DNA of 64,000 bases from Anaeromyxobacter oryzisoli (GCF_022690765.1 NZ_JALCZA010000003.1:1-64000), one strand, 5' to 3'. Shown: positions 16,203 to 26,545, counted from the first letter of the stretch. Numbers and translations: made by a program. Notes: generated by a model not told the origin, from the letters alone.

Positions 16203-17219
16203 TCACGGGCGCAGCAGCGCCTTGATGGCGCGCCGCTCGTCCATCGCGCGGTAGCCGTCCGCGACCTGCGCGAGCGGCAGCGTGAGGTCGAAGACCTTGC
16301 CGGGGTCGATCTTGCGGTTCCAGACGAGGTCGATCAGCTCTGGCAGGTAGCGTCGCACCGGCGCCGGACCACCGTGCAGGTGTACGTGCGAGAAGAACAG
16401 GCCCTCACCGTCGAGCGCGACGCCGTGCGGAACGCCGACGTAGCTCACGTAACCGCCCGGGCGGGTGGACCGGATCGCTTGCATCATCGCCTCCTGCGTG
16501 CCGACGCACTCCAGCACGGACTCGGCGCCGAGTCCGTCGGTCAGCTCCTTGATGCGGGCGACGCCCGCTTCACCTCGCTCCGTCACGATGTCGGTCGCGC
16601 CGAACTCGCGGGCGAGCTCCTGCCGTGAAGGGTGACGGCTCATCGCGATGATGCGTGCCGCGCCCATCTGTTTGGCGGAGAGGACCGCGAGGAGGCCGAC
16701 CGCGCCGTCGCCGACGACCGCGGCCGTCACGCCCGGCTTCACGTTCGCGGCGTCCGCGGCGAACCACCCGGTGCCCATGACGTCCGACAGCGTCAGCAGG
16801 CTCGGGATGAGATCGTCCGGGGGGAGCTCCGGCGTCGCGACGAGCGTCCCGTCCGCGAGCGGGACGCGCAGGCGCCCAGCCTGCGCGCCGCCGACGAGCT
16901 CGCGATGGACGCAGGACGTCTGGTACCCGGCACGGCAGATCGGGCAGGTGTTGTCCGACGCGAAGAACGAGCCGATCACGAACTGGCCCGGCTCGACCGA
17001 TCGGACGGCGCTGCCGACCTCCTCGACGATCCCGCAGTACTCGTGCCCGAACGGCGTCGGCTGCATCACCGGCTGGATGCCGCGGTACGGCCACAGGTCG
17101 GACCCGCACACGCACGTCGCCGACACGCGGATGATCGCGTCCGTCGGCTTCTCAAGCTTCGGTTCTGCGCGCTCCTCGAAGCGGACGTCGCGCGCGCCAT
17201 GGATGACGGCTCCTCTCAT
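16203..17219 (-). CDS. Zinc-dependent medium-chain alcohol dehydrogenase
   Basis: MDR-superfamily enzyme of 338 residues. The catalytic zinc site is seen as CVCGSD near residues 37-42 and GHEYCGIVEEVG near 58-69. A structural zinc lobe is suggested by CPICRAGYQTSC, which has fewer Cys than the four-Cys type. The Rossmann motif is VVGDGAVG near 168. Together these indicate oxidation or reduction of an alcohol/aldehyde with NAD(P). It starts at ATG 17219 with GGAGGCGAG upstream. It is part of the minus-strand run of oxidoreductases. A substrate assignment is not possible. Confidence 0.85.
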   Translation of the reverse strand: MRGAVIHGARDVRFEERAEPKLEKPTDAIIRVSATCVCGSDLWPYRGIQPVMQPTPFGHEYCGIVEEVGSAVRSVEPGQFVIGSFFASDNTCPICRAGYQTSCVHRELVGGAQAGRLRVPLADGTLVATPELPPDDLIPSLLTLSDVMGTGWFAADAANVKPGVTAAVVGDGAVGLLAVLSAKQMGAARIIAMSRHPSRQELAREFGATDIVTERGEAGVARIKELTDGLGAESVLECVGTQEAMMQAIRSTRPGGYVSYVGVPHGVALDGEGLFFSHVHLHGGPAPVRRYLPELIDLVWNRKIDPGKVFDLTLPLAQVADGYRAMDERRAIKALLRP

Positions 17220-17294
17220 GATCTCGCCTCCCTTCGTTGACGGTTCGTATCCTTCCCGCCGGCGGAGCGACTCGACGGCTCGCCGGCGCCGCGA

Positions 17295-17617
17295 TCACGG
17301 TGTCAGCACGATCTTCCCGGTCGCGCCCTCGCGGGCCAGGAGCTCGTGCGCGCGGTTCGCGTCGTCCAGCGGCAGCGCCTCGCCGACGTGCACGCGCAGC
17401 TTTCCTTCCTCGACCAGGCTCGCGAGCCCCTCGAGGTGAGCCCGGCGAGCGGCAGGCCTCCGGCGTGGACGTGGTCGCCGGACCGAACGTACGTGTCGAC
17501 GCTCGGCCACCCCGCGTAGAAGGCGAGGTAGGTGAGCACCTCCGAGGCCTGCGCCCTCGTGAGGCCGGCATCCATCGCCCGGTTCAGGTGATAGGAGACC
17601 TGCGCCACCCGCGTCAC
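17295..17617 (-). pseudogene. Scar: carboxymuconolactone decarboxylase fragment joined to quinone-reductase C-terminus
   Basis: From a GTG at 17617, which overlaps the stop of the alcohol dehydrogenase, the frame reads VTRVAQVSYHLNRAMDAGLT then QASEVLTYLAFYAGWP. That is the C-terminal helix pair of a carboxymuconolactone decarboxylase-family protein. The reading frame then changes, and the last 50 codons in another frame (HLEGLASLVEEGKL...HELLAREGATGKIVLTP, stop at 17295) are the C-terminus of a quinone oxidoreductase/zinc-binding dehydrogenase. Both genes lack most of their length. This looks like a deletion junction that fused two cassette members out of frame. Confidence 0.7.
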
Positions 17618-18825
17618 GCCTTCTTTCCGGCGGTCAGGTCGATGACGAACCGGTAGCGCACGTCCTTGGCCACCACGCGGTCGTACGCCTGGTCGATCTG
17701 CTCGGGGCGGATCAGCTCGACGTCGGCCTTGATGCCTCGCGCCGCGCAGTAGTCGACGACTTCCTGGGTCTCGGCGATGCCGCCGATCATCGAACCGGCG
17801 AGGCTCTTGCGCCCGAACGCCATCGACATCCCGATCAGCCCGCCCTCGAGCTGATTGAGCGCGCCCACGTTGACCAGGGTCCCGTCGAGGGCGAGCAGGT
17901 CCATGAACGGCTGCATCGGGTAAGCCTGCGGGACCGTCGAGATCAGCAGGTCGAAGCGATTCGCGAGCCGCTTCATGCTGGCCGCGTCGCTCCAGAGCAC
18001 CGCCTCCTGCGCCCCCAGCCGCTTCGCGTCGACGATCTTGCCGGGCGAGGTCGTGAACACGGTGACCGCCGCCTTGCGGGCGGCGGCGAGCTTCACCGCC
18101 ATGTGGCCGAGCCCGCCGAGGCCGACCACGCCGACCCGCTGCCGGGACGAGAGCTTCCAGTGCTGCATCGGCGAAAAGGTCGTGATGCCGGCGCAGAGCA
18201 GCGGCGCCGTGGCGGCCAGGTCCGCGCCCGGGGGGATGCGGATCACGAACCGCTCGGAGACGACCATCTTCTCCGAGTAGCCGCCCAGCGTGTTCTCGCC
18301 GGTCGCGCGGTCGCGCGAGTTGTAGGTGAAGCTCGTGCCGTTCAGGCAGTTCTGCTCGCGATCGGCGAGGCAGTTGTCGCACGTGCCGCACGAGTCCACC
18401 ATGCAGCCCACGCCGCCGATGTCTCCGACCTTGAACCTGGTCACCGCGCTGCCGACCGCCGCGACCTTGCCGATGATCTCGTGGCCGGGGACGCAGGGAT
18501 AGACGGTGGGGATGGTGGGCCACTCGTTCCGGGCCTGATGGATGTCGGAGTGGCAGATCCCGCAGTACAGCACGTCGAGCAGCACGTCGTTCGGCCCGAC
18601 GGCACGGCGGCTGATCCGAAGCGGCCCGAGAGGACCCTTCGCGCTCGTGTTGCCGTACGCTCGGGTCGTGAGCGGACGGCTCGCGACGCGCTTCGCTGCG
18701 GCGTCTGCGCGGCTCGCGACGCCTCCCACCAGCGGTGCTGCCGCCAGCGCCGCCCCCGCCTTGAGAACGGCGCGCCGGCCCGGCATCGTCGGCCCATCGT
18801 CTCGGTCGTGACGTGAATCGGACAT
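17614..18825 (-). CDS. Tat-signal zinc alcohol dehydrogenase (cinnamyl-alcohol dehydrogenase-like)
   Basis: Protein of 403 residues, about 50 longer than cytosolic YahK/CAD-type enzymes because of an N-terminal export signal. GRRAVLKAGAALAAAPLVGG (16-35) is a twin-arginine-like motif with hydrophobic core and an alanine-rich cleavage region. The enzyme proper has the catalytic zinc motif CGICHSDIH and PCVPGHEIIG, a structural zinc lobe CMVDSCGTCDNC plus a fourth Cys (QNC), and a Rossmann GLGGLGHMA. NADP-dependent reduction of aldehydes is the usual role. Export of an NAD(P)-dependent enzyme is unusual and the cofactor source is unclear. Divergent from the LysR gene at 19064. Confidence 0.87.
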   Translation of the reverse strand: MSDSRHDRDDGPTMPGRRAVLKAGAALAAAPLVGGVASRADAAAKRVASRPLTTRAYGNTSAKGPLGPLRISRRAVGPNDVLLDVLYCGICHSDIHQARNEWPTIPTVYPCVPGHEIIGKVAAVGSAVTRFKVGDIGGVGCMVDSCGTCDNCLADREQNCLNGTSFTYNSRDRATGENTLGGYSEKMVVSERFVIRIPPGADLAATAPLLCAGITTFSPMQHWKLSSRQRVGVVGLGGLGHMAVKLAAARKAAVTVFTTSPGKIVDAKRLGAQEAVLWSDAASMKRLANRFDLLISTVPQAYPMQPFMDLLALDGTLVNVGALNQLEGGLIGMSMAFGRKSLAGSMIGGIAETQEVVDYCAARGIKADVELIRPEQIDQAYDRVVAKDVRYRFVIDLTAGKKA

Positions 18826-18846
18826 GGAGGTACCCCTTCGTCATTC

Positions 18847-18864
18847 CCGTCCTGAACCGGACGG
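18847..18864. promoter_or_regulatory. Inverted repeat upstream of the Tat alcohol dehydrogenase
   Basis: CCGTCC and GGACGG (18847-18852 and 18859-18864) form a perfect dyad around TGAACC. It is 22 bases upstream of the dehydrogenase start, in the 238-base gap shared with the divergent LysR gene. LysR regulators usually bind dyads in such gaps, so it is a candidate operator. It lies close to the translation start and could be a leader hairpin instead. The rest of the gap shows TTGACA at about 18947 as a possible -35 for the regulator. Confidence 0.35.
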
Positions 18865-19063
18865 TCCATTCGAAACACGGTGGAGGTATCGTGCGGACGC
18901 CGAGGGCACTAGAGGCGCCGGAAGTGACGGGCTGGTGAGCAGGGTTTGACAATGGGCCCAGCACGCGGGACCCCGTCCGGGGCGACAGCGGCTTCGCGCG
19001 GTCGTCGGTGAGCGTCACGCGCGCTGCCTCGCGTGGGCGAGTGCATCGACGGAGGGTCAAGAA

Positions 19064-19972
19064 ATGAACGCTGCTCAGTTCTCGCAGCTCCAGGCATTCC
19101 TCGCGGTCGCGCGCCTGCGGAGCTTCAGCCGCGCGGCGCGCGAGCTCGGCGTCACGAGGTCCGCGGTGAGCCACTCGGTGCAGCAGCTCGAGGAGCAGCT
19201 CCGGGTTCCGCTCCTGACCCGCACGACGCGTAGCGTCTCGGTGACCGATGCAGGCCGGCGCCTCGTGGAGAGCGTGGGCCCGGCGTTCGGACAGATCTTC
19301 GGCGCTCTCGGTGAGGTGTCCGCCAAGCCTGGAGAGGTGGTCGGCCGCCTGCGGCTGTCGGTACCGCGATTGGCGCTGCCGTTCGTCATCGACCCGGTGC
19401 TGCCCACGTTTCGAGCGCGTCACCCTCGCATCGAGGTCGACGTCGCGGTCTCGGACCGCCTGGTCGACATCGTCGCGGAAGGCTTCGACGCTGGAGTGCG
19501 GAGCAGCGACGTGATCGAACGCGACATGGTGCAGGTCCGTCTCACGGATTCCTTCCGCTTCGTGGTGGTGGGCGCGCCCGACTACCTCGCGCGCCGCGGG
19601 ACGCCCCAACGTCCCGAGGACCTCCTGCGCCACGAGTGCCTCACGTTCCGCTCGCAGACGACCGGCGCGCTCTACGCCTGGGAGCTCGAGCGGGGCCGCA
19701 GGACGTGGCGAGTGCCGGTGCGCGGGGGAGTCGTCACCGACGACGGCGTGCTCGCCGTGTCGCTCGCTGAAAAAGGCATGGGGCTCGCGTACGCGTTCGA
19801 GCCGATGGTGCTCGAGCCATTGAGCACGGGCCGCCTGCAGCGAGTGCTCGAGCCCTACGCCGCCACGATCGCAGGCTTCTTCCTGTACTTCCCGAGCCGC
19901 GCGCAGCGCTCCGGGCCGCTCCGGCTCTTCGTCGACACGGCGAAGAAGCTGGCGGTGCGCGCGGCGAAGTGA
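19064..19972 (+). CDS. LysR-family transcriptional regulator (A)
   Basis: Regulator of 302 residues. The N-terminal winged helix-turn-helix is typical (FLAVARLRSFSRAARELGVT then VSHSVQQLEEQLRVPLLTRT), and the co-inducer domain spans about 90-295. It belongs to the AaeR/DsdC-like group that often controls divergent oxidoreductase genes. It is transcribed divergently from the Tat alcohol dehydrogenase and is paralogous along its whole length to the second LysR at 20080-20985, sharing the C-terminal FFLYFPSRAQRSGPLRLF almost unchanged. The ligand is unknown. The upstream ribosome binding site is modest (AGAA). Confidence 0.9.
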   Translation: MNAAQFSQLQAFLAVARLRSFSRAARELGVTRSAVSHSVQQLEEQLRVPLLTRTTRSVSVTDAGRRLVESVGPAFGQIFGALGEVSAKPGEVVGRLRLSVPRLALPFVIDPVLPTFRARHPRIEVDVAVSDRLVDIVAEGFDAGVRSSDVIERDMVQVRLTDSFRFVVVGAPDYLARRGTPQRPEDLLRHECLTFRSQTTGALYAWELERGRRTWRVPVRGGVVTDDGVLAVSLAEKGMGLAYAFEPMVLEPLSTGRLQRVLEPYAATIAGFFLYFPSRAQRSGPLRLFVDTAKKLAVRAAK

Positions 19973-20079
19973 AGGCGGGTTGAGGTCTCGCGGACCAGAC
20001 GGTCGCCGCAGCCGCGAATGGGCTTTGAAGCAGCCGTCGAAAGTGCAGCAGGCGCCGGAACCGGCGAGGCCACCGGCTT

Positions 20080-20985
20080 TCACGGCGCCTTCGTCACGAA
20101 CTCCTTGGCGACCTCGATGAAGAGGCGCAAGGGTCCCGAGCGCTGCGCCCGGCTCGGGAAGTAGAGGAAGAACCCGGGGACGGTCGGCGCGTACTCCTCG
20201 AGCACGCGCACGAGGCGCCCGGTGCGCAGCTCCTCCTTCACCGCCGGCTCGATGGTGTACGCGAGGCCCAGGCCCTGCTCCACCAGCGCCAGCGTCAGCT
20301 TGCGGTCGTTCGTGACGACGCCGCCTCGCACCGGCACCCGCCAGTTCCTCCGCCCACGCTCCAACTCCCATGCGTATAGCGCCCCGCTCGAAGGGGCGCG
20401 TATGGTGAAGCACTCGTGGCGCAGCAGGTCCTCGGGACGCCGCGGCGTGCCGTGTCGCTCGAGGTACGACGGGGCCCCGACCACGACGAGGCGGAAGGCC
20501 TCGGTGAGGCGCACCTGCACCATGTCGCGCTCGATGGCCTCGTGCAGGCGCACGCCCGCGTCGTAACCCTCCGCGACGATGTCCACGAGCCGGTTCTCGG
20601 CGAAGACCTCCACCTCGACGCGCGGGTGGCGGGCGCGGAACGCCGGCAGCACGGGCGTGACGACGAAGGGCACCGCGGCCTCCGGCACCGTCAGCTTCAG
20701 CCGACCCACCGCCTCCCCGGGCTGCGCCGACACCTCCTGCAGCGAGGCGAGCGCCTGGCCGAGGCCCGGCCCTGCCCCCTCGAGCAGCCGCCGTCCCGCG
20801 TCCGTGAGAGCGACGCTGCGCGTGGTCCGGGTGAAGAGCACGACGCGCAGCTGCTCCTCGAGCTGACGTACGGACTGGCTCACCGCCGCAGGTGACACGC
20901 CGAGCTCGCGCGCCGCCGCGCTGAAGCTCTTCCGGCGGGCGGCCACGAGGAAGGTCTGGAGCTGCGGGAGGAGTGTCGTCTTCAT
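20080..20985 (-). CDS. LysR-family transcriptional regulator (B), paralogue of A
   Basis: Regulator of 301 residues from ATG 20985; a start 81 bases upstream would overlap the likely operator region. The helix-turn-helix reads FLVAARRKSFSAAARELGVS and VSQSVRQLEEQLRVVLFTRT. The effector domain ends with PGFFLYFPSRAQRSGPLRLF, nearly identical to the paralogue. The two regulators face each other tail to tail (107 bases apart), each diverging from an oxidoreductase gene. This looks like duplication of a regulator-target unit. It probably controls the aldo/keto reductase genes at 21201-24391. Confidence 0.9.
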   Translation of the reverse strand: MKTTLLPQLQTFLVAARRKSFSAAARELGVSPAAVSQSVRQLEEQLRVVLFTRTTRSVALTDAGRRLLEGAGPGLGQALASLQEVSAQPGEAVGRLKLTVPEAAVPFVVTPVLPAFRARHPRVEVEVFAENRLVDIVAEGYDAGVRLHEAIERDMVQVRLTEAFRLVVVGAPSYLERHGTPRRPEDLLRHECFTIRAPSSGALYAWELERGRRNWRVPVRGGVVTNDRKLTLALVEQGLGLAYTIEPAVKEELRTGRLVRVLEEYAPTVPGFFLYFPSRAQRSGPLRLFIEVAKEFVTKAP

Positions 20986-21060
20986 CGATAGGGTCCCGAG
21001 TGGGCCGACGATGCCCCGCTTCGCCGCCGGGTGAGGCGCCGCTCGTGAGCAGGAACCGAT

Positions 21061-21079
21061 CTTCAAGCGTAGCTTGAAG
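21061..21079. promoter_or_regulatory. Perfect LysR-type dyad
   Basis: CTTCAAGC-GTA-GCTTGAAG is a perfect 8-base inverted repeat with a three-base centre. It contains the T-N11-A spacing of LysR boxes (TTCAAGCGTAGCTTGAA). It lies in the 215-base gap between the divergent LysR B (start 20985) and aldo/keto reductase (start 21201) genes, 76 bases upstream of the regulator start. It is a good candidate operator for autoregulation and activation of the reductase operon. Confidence 0.55.
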
Positions 21080-21200
21080 GCTCTTTCGGTTCTGGACGCC
21101 TACCTCGCGGCTCACGCGTCCGCTACTCATCTTGGGCCGGTGCGGAGCCTCGAGCCGAGCCCGTCAGCGACCAAATATCAGCCGAAGGGAAACGCCTATC

Positions 21201-22088
21201 ATGACCGCGAAGAGCCCCTCCATCACCCTCGACAACGGCGTGCAGATGCCGGCGCTCGGGCTCGGCGTGTTCCAGAGCCCGCCGGCAGAGACCGCGGCGG
21301 CCGTCGAGGCCGCCATCGCGACCGGCTACCGGCTGATCGACACCGCCGCCGCGTACTTCAACGAGCGCGAGGTCGGTGAAGGCATCCGTCGTTCCGGCAT
21401 CCCCCGTGACGAGGTGTTCATCGAGACGAAGGTCTGGATCAGCGACTACGGCTATGACGCCACGCTGCACGCGTTCGACAAGAGCGCCCGTAAGCTCGGC
21501 GTCGACCACCTCGACCTGCTGCTCCTGCATCAGCCGCTGTCGTCGGCGTTCGACCGCACCCTCGAAGCGTACCGGGCCCTCGAGAAGCTGCTCGCGGACC
21601 GCAGGGTGCGCGCGATCGGCGTGAGCAACTTCATGCCCGAGCACCTCGCGCGCCTGCTGGGCGCAGCGTCCGTCGTGCCCGCCGTGAACCAGATCGAGGT
21701 ACATCCGTATTTCCAGCAGACCGCGCTGCAGCGCATGCACGCGCAGCACGGGATCGCGACCCAGGCCTGGTCGCCGATCGGCGGTGTCATCGCTTACGGC
21801 GGCCGCAAGAAGACCACGTTCGCGGACCCGACGCTGCTCGAGATCGGGCGCCAGTGCTGCAAGTCGGCTGCCCAGGTGATGCTGCGCTGGCATCTGCAAG
21901 AGGGCCGCTCGGCGATCCCGAAGTCGGTCAAGCCCGCCCGCATCGCCGAGAACTTCGAGGTCTTCGACTTCGAACTCACGCGGGAGCAGCTGGCCGCGAT
22001 CGACGCGCTCGACACCGAAGTCCGCGGCGGACCGGAGCCCGACAGCATCACCCTCGAGAACTACGGCAGGCCGATCCCCGAGGCATGA
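21201..22088 (+). CDS. Aldo/keto reductase (2,5-diketo-D-gluconate reductase-like)
   Basis: Cytosolic AKR of 295 residues starting MTAKSPSITLDNGVQMPALG. The AKR signatures are present: GYRLIDTAAAYFNE with the conserved Asp and Tyr, catalytic Lys in VFIETKVW, His in LLLLHQPL, and NADPH-site IPKSVKPARIAEN. The PMPALGLG start and IPKS motif place it in the AKR5/DkgA-like group reducing small aldehydes and diketo sugars. First gene of a plus-strand operon and divergent from LysR B. Its stop overlaps the ATG of a short SDR remnant. An earlier in-frame start is possible, but the ATG at 21201 gives the normal family N-terminus. Confidence 0.88.
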   Translation: MTAKSPSITLDNGVQMPALGLGVFQSPPAETAAAVEAAIATGYRLIDTAAAYFNEREVGEGIRRSGIPRDEVFIETKVWISDYGYDATLHAFDKSARKLGVDHLDLLLLHQPLSSAFDRTLEAYRALEKLLADRRVRAIGVSNFMPEHLARLLGAASVVPAVNQIEVHPYFQQTALQRMHAQHGIATQAWSPIGGVIAYGGRKKTTFADPTLLEIGRQCCKSAAQVMLRWHLQEGRSAIPKSVKPARIAENFEVFDFELTREQLAAIDALDTEVRGGPEPDSITLENYGRPIPEA

Positions 22089-22201
22089 ACTACGCGATCC
22101 CGGCGTCCTCGTTCGCCCGCGCTGTCGCGTTCGCGATCGAGCAGCCCGAGGACGTGGACATCAACGAGATCCTCTTCCGCCCGACACGGCAGGAGCTGTG
22201 A
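22085..22201 (+). pseudogene. C-terminal remnant of an SDR oxidoreductase
   Basis: A 38-codon frame whose ATG overlaps the preceding stop (ATGA). It reads SFARAVAFAIEQPEDVDINE then ILFRPTRQEL, exactly the ending of YdfG-like short-chain dehydrogenases. The catalytic and nucleotide-binding parts are absent. It is probably what is left after deletion of an SDR gene that once lay in this operon. If translated it would give only a two-helix peptide. Confidence 0.7.
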
Positions 22202-22208
22202 GGGATGC

Positions 22209-24391
<2,183 letters not shown>

Positions 24392-24489
24392 GCACTACGG
24401 GCGCAAGGTCGAGGCTGCGATGAGTCTTCGTAGGGCCGGGGCGCCGCTCACGATCGTGCATGAGACGGTCCTCGGCCGCGTCCCGTTGC

Positions 24490-24610
24490 CGTCGAAGCAG
24501 AGGAGAGGCGGTTGCTGCCCCTCCTGAAGCTCAGGTCCGTTGACTCGAAGTCCGCCACCAGCTTCGTCCACCTCGCGCGATCGTCCTCGCCAGCCGAGAT
24601 CACGCTTGCC
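24490..24610 (-). pseudogene. Possible transposase-accessory (IS66-type) remnant
   Basis: On the minus strand one frame reads SVISAGEDDRARWTKLVADF then ESTDLS. This resembles the N-terminus of small IS66-family accessory proteins (ERWRxLVAEFEASGLS type). No start, stop or inverted repeats can be defined. It is a weak trace in the 24392-24653 gap, which holds nothing else I can recognise. Confidence 0.2.
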
Positions 24611-24653
24611 ACACTTCCTGCGGCGGGTAGTTACGCGTCGGCAGCAGCGCCAA

Positions 24654-24694
24654 CCATGGTTGACAGGCATGTAAGCCATGGTTAACGTGGACAA
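24654..24694 (+). promoter_or_regulatory. Promoter and tandem operator of the toxin-antitoxin pair
   Basis: CCATGGTTGAC (24654-24664) and CCATGGTTAAC (24676-24686) are direct repeats spaced 22 bases, i.e. two helical turns. The first overlaps a consensus -35 TTGACA (24660-24665), and 17 bases on is TAACGT (24683-24688) as -10. Transcription would begin close to the GTG at 24695, giving a leaderless message. The repeats fit autorepression by the antitoxin. Confidence 0.55.
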
Positions 24695-24985
24695 GTGCCG
24701 GCGATCTTCACGACACCGGTCTTCGACAAGTGGTTCGCGCGTCTCCGGGACCGGAGGGCCGCCGCGCGCATCCAGGCGCGCATCGACCGTGCCGAATCCG
24801 GGAACCTGGGAGATTGCAGGCCTGTTGGTGAGGGGGTCGCGGAGATGCGGATCGACTACGGCCCCGGGTACCGCGTGTACTTCCTGCAGCGAGGAATCGA
24901 GGTCGTCATCCTGCTCGTGGGCGGCGGGAAGGCGACGCAGGCGAAGGACATCGTGCGCGCGAAGGGGCTGGCAAAGCAGGTGTAG
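24695..24985 (+). CDS. HigB/RelE-type toxin (addiction-module killer protein)
   Basis: Protein of 96 residues from GTG 24695, the usual size for this family. FTTPVFDKWFARLRDRRAAA opens the fold, followed by RIQARIDRAESGNLGDCRPV, then EMRIDYGPGYRVYF and VVILLVGGGKATQAKDI. These are the hallmarks of the Gp49/HigB-like RelE-superfamily mRNA interferases (TIGR02683 type). Conserved Arg, Tyr and Lys near the C-terminal strands would serve cleavage on the ribosome. The toxin gene precedes the antitoxin gene, the HigBA order. The transcript is probably leaderless. Confidence 0.85.
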   Translation: MPAIFTTPVFDKWFARLRDRRAAARIQARIDRAESGNLGDCRPVGEGVAEMRIDYGPGYRVYFLQRGIEVVILLVGGGKATQAKDIVRAKGLAKQV

Positions 24986-24994
24986 GAGCCGAAG

Positions 24995-25297
24995 ATGGCA
25001 GGCAAGGTCAAGCTCAAGAAGTGGGATTCGGCAGCGCACCTCGAGACCGAGGCGGACATCGCCCGGTACTGGGAAGCCTGCCTCGAGGAGGGCCGTGACG
25101 ATCCCGCATTCATCACGACTGCGCTCGGGAACATCGCCCGTGCCCGCGGGATGTCCCAGCTCGCGCGGAAGACGGGCCTCACTCGCGAAGGGCTCTACAA
25201 GGCCCTGTCGCCAGGTGGGAACCCGGAGTTCGGCACCGTGATGAAGGTCATCAGGGCGCTCGGGCTGGAGCTCAGGGGGGCGGCTGCGAAGGGGTGA
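24995..25297 (+). CDS. HigA-type antitoxin (addiction-module antidote, HTH)
   Basis: Protein of 100 residues starting 9 bases after the toxin stop. LETEADIARYWEACLEEGRD is the N-terminal toxin-binding part. MSQLARKTGLTREGLYKALS is a Cro/C1-type helix-turn-helix and NPEFGTVMKVIRALGLEL completes the domain, matching the TIGR02684 antidote family. It neutralises the toxin by direct binding and represses the operon, most likely through the paired CCATGGTT repeats upstream. Confidence 0.87.
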   Translation: MAGKVKLKKWDSAAHLETEADIARYWEACLEEGRDDPAFITTALGNIARARGMSQLARKTGLTREGLYKALSPGGNPEFGTVMKVIRALGLELRGAAAKG

Positions 25298-25462
25298 GAG
25301 CGTCTGCGGCGCGGTCCCTCATCGCGAGCCCGAGAGGAAGTCCTCGAGCGCGGAGAGCGGGACTCTCTCACGCGGGGCTTGCCCACTCGGAGCTGGAGCC
25401 CGACGCGCCGGTGCCGCCTCCTGCTCTTCGTGCGAGGACGTGACGAAGCCTGCACCCGAGGG

Positions 25463-26545
25463 TCAGCGCCGCCGCTTGGCGGTTTCCGCGAGGAGCTGGG
25501 CGAGGTCGCCCTCGTAGAGCTTCCCGTCCTCGGCGTAGCTCGGCGTCGCGCGGACGCCGAGGGCGATCCCCTGGTCGATGTCCTGGCGGAGGCGGGCGGC
25601 GGTCTCGGGCGACTCGAGGCACGCGTGGAAGCGGTCGAGATCGAGGCCGACCTGCGTCGCGAGCGTGTCCAGCGGGAGCTGCGCCTGCTGGTTCGCGAAC
25701 AGCGCGTCGTCCATCGTCGCGAACCGGCCCTGCGCGTCGGCGCAGAGCGCCGCCCGCGCCAGCTCGCAGGAGCGCGCGTGGAACGGGCGCTTGAGGAGCG
25801 GGTTGCACGCCTGGTCGAGGGGGAAGTGACGTCGCTCGAGCCGGAGCTGCGGGTTGCGGGCGAGGATCGCCCGCTCCGCGACGTGCATCCGCGCGCAGTG
25901 CGGGCACTGGTAGTCGCTGAACTCGAGGACCGTGAGCGGTCCCGTCGCCGCCGCGACCACGGGCCGATGGTACCCCACGAAGAGCCCCGCCGCGAGCACG
26001 AGGAGCGCGGCGGCGAGGGTGGCCCACGGGCCGGGCCGCCTCGCGACGTCGGCGAGGTCGGCCCGGAGCGCGGCCCCGATCCCCCCCGCCCGGCGCGCGA
26101 AGGGGACGGAGACGCCGAGCAGGACGAAGGACACCACCCAGGACAGCGCGCAGAACGGGCAGAGCACCCCGATCACCCGCTCGGAGACGTAGGCCAGGAA
26201 GATCGCGACGAGGCTCATCCACGCGGTGAGGAGCACGAGGAGGCCGCCCGCGGCGCCGGGCCTGGCGCCGGGGCGGAGCGCGACGAGCCCGAGGGCGAGG
26301 ACGGCGAGGTAGGAGAGGGCCCCCCACGCGGCGAGGGGCACGCCGGCGAGGATCGCCCACTCGCTCGCCGCGACCTTGTCGCAGCTCACGCGCTCGCTCG
26401 CGATCGCCTGGCAGAGGTGCCCTCCGATCCCCGCGTGCGCGAGCACGAGGTAGACGGCGATCGCGAGCCCCAGGGTGGCGAGGACGGCGATGGAGAGCTC
26501 GAGCGCCCGGGAGCGGGGCGCGGTGGCGGAGGCCTTGTCGATCAT
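25463..26545 (-). CDS. VKOR-DsbA fusion (periplasmic disulfide-forming protein)
   Basis: Protein of 360 residues. Residues about 10-165 are the four-to-five-helix vitamin K epoxide reductase domain with the loop Cys pair (HLCQAIASERVSCDK) and the redox CPFC. After another membrane helix, residues about 200-360 form a DsbA/thioredoxin domain with FSDYQCPHCARMH. Such natural fusions pass electrons from exported substrates through the thioredoxin CxxC to VKOR and on to quinone, replacing DsbA plus DsbB. Start ATG 26545; longer frames extend into the histidine kinase gene. A separate promoter is not obvious. Confidence 0.88.
   Translation of the reverse strand: MIDKASATAPRSRALELSIAVLATLGLAIAVYLVLAHAGIGGHLCQAIASERVSCDKVAASEWAILAGVPLAAWGALSYLAVLALGLVALRPGARPGAAGGLLVLLTAWMSLVAIFLAYVSERVIGVLCPFCALSWVVSFVLLGVSVPFARRAGGIGAALRADLADVARRPGPWATLAAALLVLAAGLFVGYHRPVVAAATGPLTVLEFSDYQCPHCARMHVAERAILARNPQLRLERRHFPLDQACNPLLKRPFHARSCELARAALCADAQGRFATMDDALFANQQAQLPLDTLATQVGLDLDRFHACLESPETAARLRQDIDQGIALGVRATPSYAEDGKLYEGDLAQLLAETAKRRR

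Noticed and set aside
17303-21130. 1275-codon minus-strand open frame
   Set aside because: It runs across the LysR genes and the Tat dehydrogenase in the wrong frame; only its last 100 codons (the decarboxylase scar) show real similarity.
24392-24653. Plus-strand and minus-strand open frames after the aldo/keto reductase
   Set aside because: No domain, start context or codon pattern; only a faint IS66-accessory-like stretch on the minus strand was kept at low confidence.
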